This document shows, in pieces, positions 24,801 through 30,800 of a stretch of 64,000 bases of DNA. Positions within the stretch are counted from its first letter, which is position 1. Each line of letters starts with the position of its first letter. Below the pieces are notes generated by a model, which saw only the letters and a program-made list of their open reading frames with translations, did not search any database and was not told the DNA's origin. The stretch comes from Azorinus chamasolen (lineage: Eukaryota > Mollusca > Bivalvia > Cardiida > Solecurtidae), in assembly GCA_963576725.1 (NCBI GenBank), contig OY755247.1, positions 11,067,534 through 11,131,533 of the forward strand, in the 5' to 3' direction. The translations under genes were made by a program, and so were the position numbers.

Positions 24801-27800
24801 ACAAACAAAAAGCACGTGGAAAGTGAGGTACAAATGGTTTCGAACATGTCTCTCACAATGTGACGAATGATACTTTTTAAATCTAAACCAATGTTATTTT
24901 TTTCTCATAATCTAAACAAATGATGTCAGCTTAACCATATCCCTGATATAAACGCTTTTTTCACACATTTGCAAACAGAGTAGACCTAGATCAGACGGCT
25001 CCTATAGGAGCCGTCTGATCAGGGTCTGCTCTGTTTGCTTACGGCATAATACATATCGGATTATACAATTTGACCTGGACCCTCACCTATATGCAGAATA
25101 CATAATGAGAAAGATGATGCTGTATAAATAAAACTCCGCCGGTAAATCGTGAAGTGTCTATTCTCCCTGAAATTACGGGAGAGCCATAACACGTGCATAT
25201 ATGAAAGGTAAAACCATACAATCACGAGTATGTCCATCCATAGTTGCTTACCGGGACACGTGCCGAATTTTTATTTATGCAAATTAAGTAGGTTAGGGTC
25301 CAAGTCAAATTGCTCGAGCTATATTAACTAATCTTATTAATAGCAATAATGTCATTAATGTCAATGTGAACAGGTTAAGGGTAAAACTCAACCAAATTGC
25401 ATTCTATCCTTTTTTCCGATTCATCAAAGCTTTTGAGAGGGGCAAACACCATGACCCGAGATTTTAAAACATCTTAGTTGAATCTGATATCATTATCAGG
25501 TATCTGATTGGTAAGTTTTTAAACTTGCTCAAAATCTGACCTATCTGGGTCCGAGGTTATAAAACGTTTTGCTTGAGTCTGGTATCATTCTCAAGCATCT
25601 GATTGTTCAGATTCTGAGCTTGCTCAGAATCTGACAAATCAGATACTTGAGAATGATATCAGACGCAGACTCAGAAGTTTTATAACCTTGGACCCAGATA
25701 CTTAAAAATGAACTCGGACTTAGACTCAGAATATTTATTGGGTTAAGCTCGGGGATTCAGATAATACAACAATTTAGTCGGCGTCTCATCTGGATCCAAA
25801 CTGTTAGTAAATACCAATAGAGGTCGCTCTGAGCAAGCGAAGGGTTAACACACCTGGAAATCGTTAGTCGCTGTGCAGCCTTCGTAATTCGTCTGTTCCA
25901 GGCCCGTGATAGTACTGACCTCCCATGTCCCATCTGCTCGGCACGTCTTCCGACCCGTGGTATCTACAGGTTTAAAACACAAAGGCCATGGGATAAATGA
26001 TTGCACAGTGGCAGCGAAAACATGCGCATTCGCATAAAACTGCCAAGAGTTGTAGAGAAGAGGAGATAAAATTTCTCAGCCAAACCCTACTTTGTTTTAT
26101 TAGTACATGTACACGTAGCATCGAGGTAGGGTTTGGTGCAGAGCTACAGGTAAAGTTGGTTATCAAAATACTAAAGTCGTCATTTTCTCCACCAAACCCT
26201 ATACTGTGACCACTCTTTAACCAATTCCCGCATATTGGCGCCTTTTGACGCTTCTGTAAAAGTCACTTTGTGAAACCATTGTGATAAATAGAGTAGTTGC
26301 TCCACAGTATTTGCTCTATTTATCACAATGGTTTCAATACTACACAATTCTTAAAATTTCCTTTTCTCTAGTTAATGCTCCTTTTTGGTAGATTCAATCA
26401 AAGAGGTTAGGTCTAAAAATAGCCTAAGTGGGAATGGGTTAAAGAGACGATATTAAAGAGTGGCCACAGCAGAGGGTTTGGTGGATAAATAAAGGATCTA
26501 TCTTTGAAAATGTTTAAAATATACGCATCTTATCTGGACCTCTGGTTTGATGGATAAATGTATTTACCTAGAATTCGTAAATACTGCTCATTTTAACAGT
26601 TCTTAACAGTGTCAAGCAATTTAAAATCAGTGTAATATATAGTTGCAACCGGGGCTGTAACAAGACTACTAATTCATAAATTGACAAGACACACCCTTCT
26701 TCTGCCAACCTTCTTGTAGCACTTGCGAATGATGAAATAGTTTAAAAAGTTTGACCAATTACCATGTAGAGCACTAATAGATATTTTCACAATGTACCAA
26801 GGGAGATAATTCAATTTCTTACATATATTCGTATAGTAAGATTAGCCTCCCTTAATCCATTATATCGCATGCAAGACTCGTTAACTAGTTTAATCCATTT
26901 GCGCCCAGTGGCTTCTTCCATGTTTATGTATTTGATTAGTCCATTTTTTAGCTAAGGGATGCCTGGCCTAAATTTTCATTTTCGTTTAGTTTTCTATTGA
27001 AATTCCTATCAGCAAACAGTGTAGACTCTGATCAGACGCCGCATGATGCGGCGTCTGATCAGAGTCTACACTGTTTGCCTATATCCCATATATGAGATCG
27101 TGGGTACAAATGGGTTAACCCTTGTAAATACAATACAACAAATAAGGAAATATGTAACTGTGTAACATATAAACAAATAATGCAGACCCTGATCAGAGGA
27201 CTGCCTGACCCGAGTCTGTTTGCGTAGGCAGGAAAAAGACCGTTGAGAACTTCCTCGCATAATATAGATAGGCTAGACTATCTATATCAAGATATAGATG
27301 TGATTTACTTTTGTTATGAACGTGTCAATTTCTCGTATAAAATGTGATAGGTGTGTCGAAACGATCGGAACAAATATACATGTACATCTATATAACGTAT
27401 TAATGATACTATTAACTCTTTCCCTCATATAAACGTGTTTTCACGCATTTGCAAACAGAGTAGACCCAGATCAGAAGGCTCCTATAGGAGCCGTCTGATC
27501 AGGGTCTGCTCTGTTTGCTAATGGAATTTGAAAGAACTGTTTCTTTACTTTCTAAAATGGCTACAATGTTTCACCTTCCATATTTCATTATAACTGTTTT
27601 CGTCCATGAATATTCAGTAGGTATCGAACTTTGGAATAAACAGAGAACAGGGAAAGGGTTAACCAAATAAAATACAAGGTTTGTCATTTCAATAGAACAT
27701 GTAGTTGAACCCGTCTTAAGCGATCGTCAAAAAGATGCCTTAGTATGCGTCTGTAATGCAGGTGGTACCAGGTAGCTTAATACAGACCAAAAGTAATGCA

Positions 27801-30800
27801 GAAAGCTATATATTTCTGCATTACTTTTGTCCTATATTAAGCAACTACCTGGGGTTTTTAATATTCTTGTGTCCAATTAATATAAAGTCACTTAACCCTT
27901 CGCTTGCTGAATTTTAAAATACATTTCTCCTTCTTTACCTATGCCCTGTTGTATAATTACATATATATTCACTGTGTACACGTATTTCGCTGCGCAATCA
28001 CTGCTGTGGAGTGCACTGGTTACGCAATCAACTTGTAAATAGTGCAGACCCTGATGAGACAGCTCCTGCTGGAGCTGTCTCATCTGGGTCTCCGCTATTT
28101 ACAGGTAGGTATATTGACGTGAATAGCAAGCGAAGGGTTAAGACAGGCTCTGCTATATTCAAGGCATATGAAACTTCAGCTGTAATATAAATATGACATT
28201 CATGATATAGCCATATTAACTGTTTACTCCGTGAATATTTACTGAAGAAATAATGACATCATAAATACCTATGTAACATAATCAGCCGCTATAATATAGC
28301 AAAGTCTTAGTACCAAGGGAGAGAATTCAATGAATTTACATAGATTTTTATTATAAAGATTAGCTCCCCCTTTAAGCAAAACAAAAATGTTTGAAGTCAA
28401 ATTATCTACACCAAAATTTCAGAGACGCCATGAATACGAATTTTAACGCATAAGCAAACAGAGTAGACCCAGACCAGTCCCCGTGTATCTCGTGCTACAT
28501 CGGGTCAGGGTCTGCACTGTTTGTCACTCCCCAGAAGCTAAAGTGATCTCTACATTTTAAAGTTTCCACACAAGTTACATGTAATACAGAGCTACATTTA
28601 AGGGTGCGTACCCAAACACTAAAATCGTCATTTCTCCACCGAACTCTATACTGTGACCACTCTTTAGAATCGCCCCTTCGAGATAATTCTAAATACATGT
28701 AGTGGTCAGAGTTTAGGGTTTGTTGGATTGAGGAGTTATTCTTGAAAATGTTTTAACTTACGCATCTTATCTGGAGCTCTGTTAAAACGTATTCCATCAT
28801 AGATGTGATACCCGATCTAGGTCTACATTGTTTTCAATGCAATAGGATCTTTTTTCCAAACCGTTGGTCAATGTGCTACAGACGAGAGAGTAGACCTAGT
28901 ACAAATAATATAAGTACATGTATACGGTAAGTTGAACTTCAATATCTCGAATTCAAGCGACCATACACATTACTTCGAGATAACCAAAGTTCGACTCATT
29001 CTATGTCTTATCACTTAATTTCACAGCTTAATGCAAGTCTAAAGTAATGCTGAACGCTTCTGTAGGAGCCTTCGGTGTTACTTTCGACCTGAAGTCAGCT
29101 GTCACGTACGTTTCTAGATATGCGTCTAGAACATTTCTAAGTTGTAAATTTTGGAAGGACCGAAATAATACGTCCGAGTTATCCCGAAGTTCATGTTATC
29201 CGAGTTCAGGATACTGAAATTCAGCTGTATGTACTAGTTTGATATAAGAAGTGCAAACGATTAAGATCCAGATGATCAGTGCCTAAACAGAATCCAAAGT
29301 TTTAGTCATTCTGTTGGTATTTTCTGTATGGCGAACCCCCTTTTAACCGAATTTTTACTAAATATAATGTATCTCTTAGGCAGGTGGCTGCTTAGTGCAA
29401 GGTGAAAGTCCTTTGTGGGCTATCTGCACGACATCTTCATCGTACATGTACGTTTTGAATGAATCTGCCTACATTTAAAATAACTTACATAAGCTGCTCA
29501 CCTGTGTTTCCGTATGTTAAAAACTCCGGACAAGGTCGAGTGGACACCGTATTAGCAAGTGCATAGTCCCAACATGTCCAACCATCAAACGTTTGTGGAC
29601 AAACGCTGTCGTTTGTAGGCTTGTTGACAGTGCTGACTGTGTTGTCTAGCTGTTGTAGACAGCAGTCCCACGCAGCTTGACAGCACGATCTCCAGCGCGT
29701 GCAGTCGTCATCGCCAAGCGTCTCGCAGACCGTTTCTATTGCGGTCAGATCGTCCAGAGTTGGACACACATTATCACTAACCGAGTTCACGCCGTTATGG
29801 TGAAGTTCTCTGACGAGACAGTATGGTTTGTCATGATTTTGGCGGAACTGGGGTTCCGTATTTAAGGTGTATGCGGGGTTTGACAACACAAGATAGAAAT
29901 AGCATAGCGTGCATGTGGATATTTTGTAATCATCTGTCAGAAAGTATCCGAGCCTGTCCCTGCAGTGTTGCTGTCCATTGTCTGAGCTGTTGTTTCCAAG
30001 ACTCAACGAAGCCAAAATAAGCTGCAAAAATATAAACCTTTACTCCATGAATATTCATGTAAGAAATAATGACATTATGAATATAAATTAGATAGTTTTT
30101 TTATAATGACACACAGACATACAACGTATTATGTATTTTGGCCCTAGTTAAAACTAGAAATAATATCTATATTATTTCAAACGCAAACAGAGCAGACCCC
30201 GATCAGACGCCATATGTACAAAAGATGTTTTGGTAATAGTATAAACTGTAGAATCAGATCTATATTGTTCCTTAAGCAAACAGAGTAGACCCTGATCAGA
30301 CGGCTCCTATAGGAGCCGTTCGATCTGGGTCTACTCTGTTTGCAAAGGTGTAGAAAAGCGTATTATGGAGTAAAACGTTAAGTGCTGTGCTTATGACATG
30401 GGTGCGTATTCATAGTCCTTTCGCCGCTAAACTCTTTGATTCGCTAGAATCGTCTCTTTAAACAGTAGAACACATCCTAAGCGGCCATTCCTTTATTGAA
30501 CATTGGAGTCTTAAAAAAGCAGGTGGTTGCTTAATGCAGGACAAAAGAAATGCAGAAAGTTCCTATAGCAGCCTTTGTAAACAGAATAGACACTGCTTTA
30601 GGAGCTTTCTGAATTAGCCTAGTTTTGACCTGCATTAAGCTACTACCTGTCTACCAGACCCATAATTAAACCTCATTTTGGATAACCGCTAAAAACAGGT
30701 TCTATTCTATATAAACAAACAGAGCCAACCCTGATCAGACGGTCCCCACAGTGTAGATAGTCCCCACAGTGCACCCACACTCATATAGGAGCCGACTGAT

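Noticed and set aside
24412..24856. Cys/Tyr-rich 12-residue repeat frames on both strands
   Set aside because: A 36-bp minisatellite unit leaves open frames in several phases; there is no signal peptide, promoter or conserved family.
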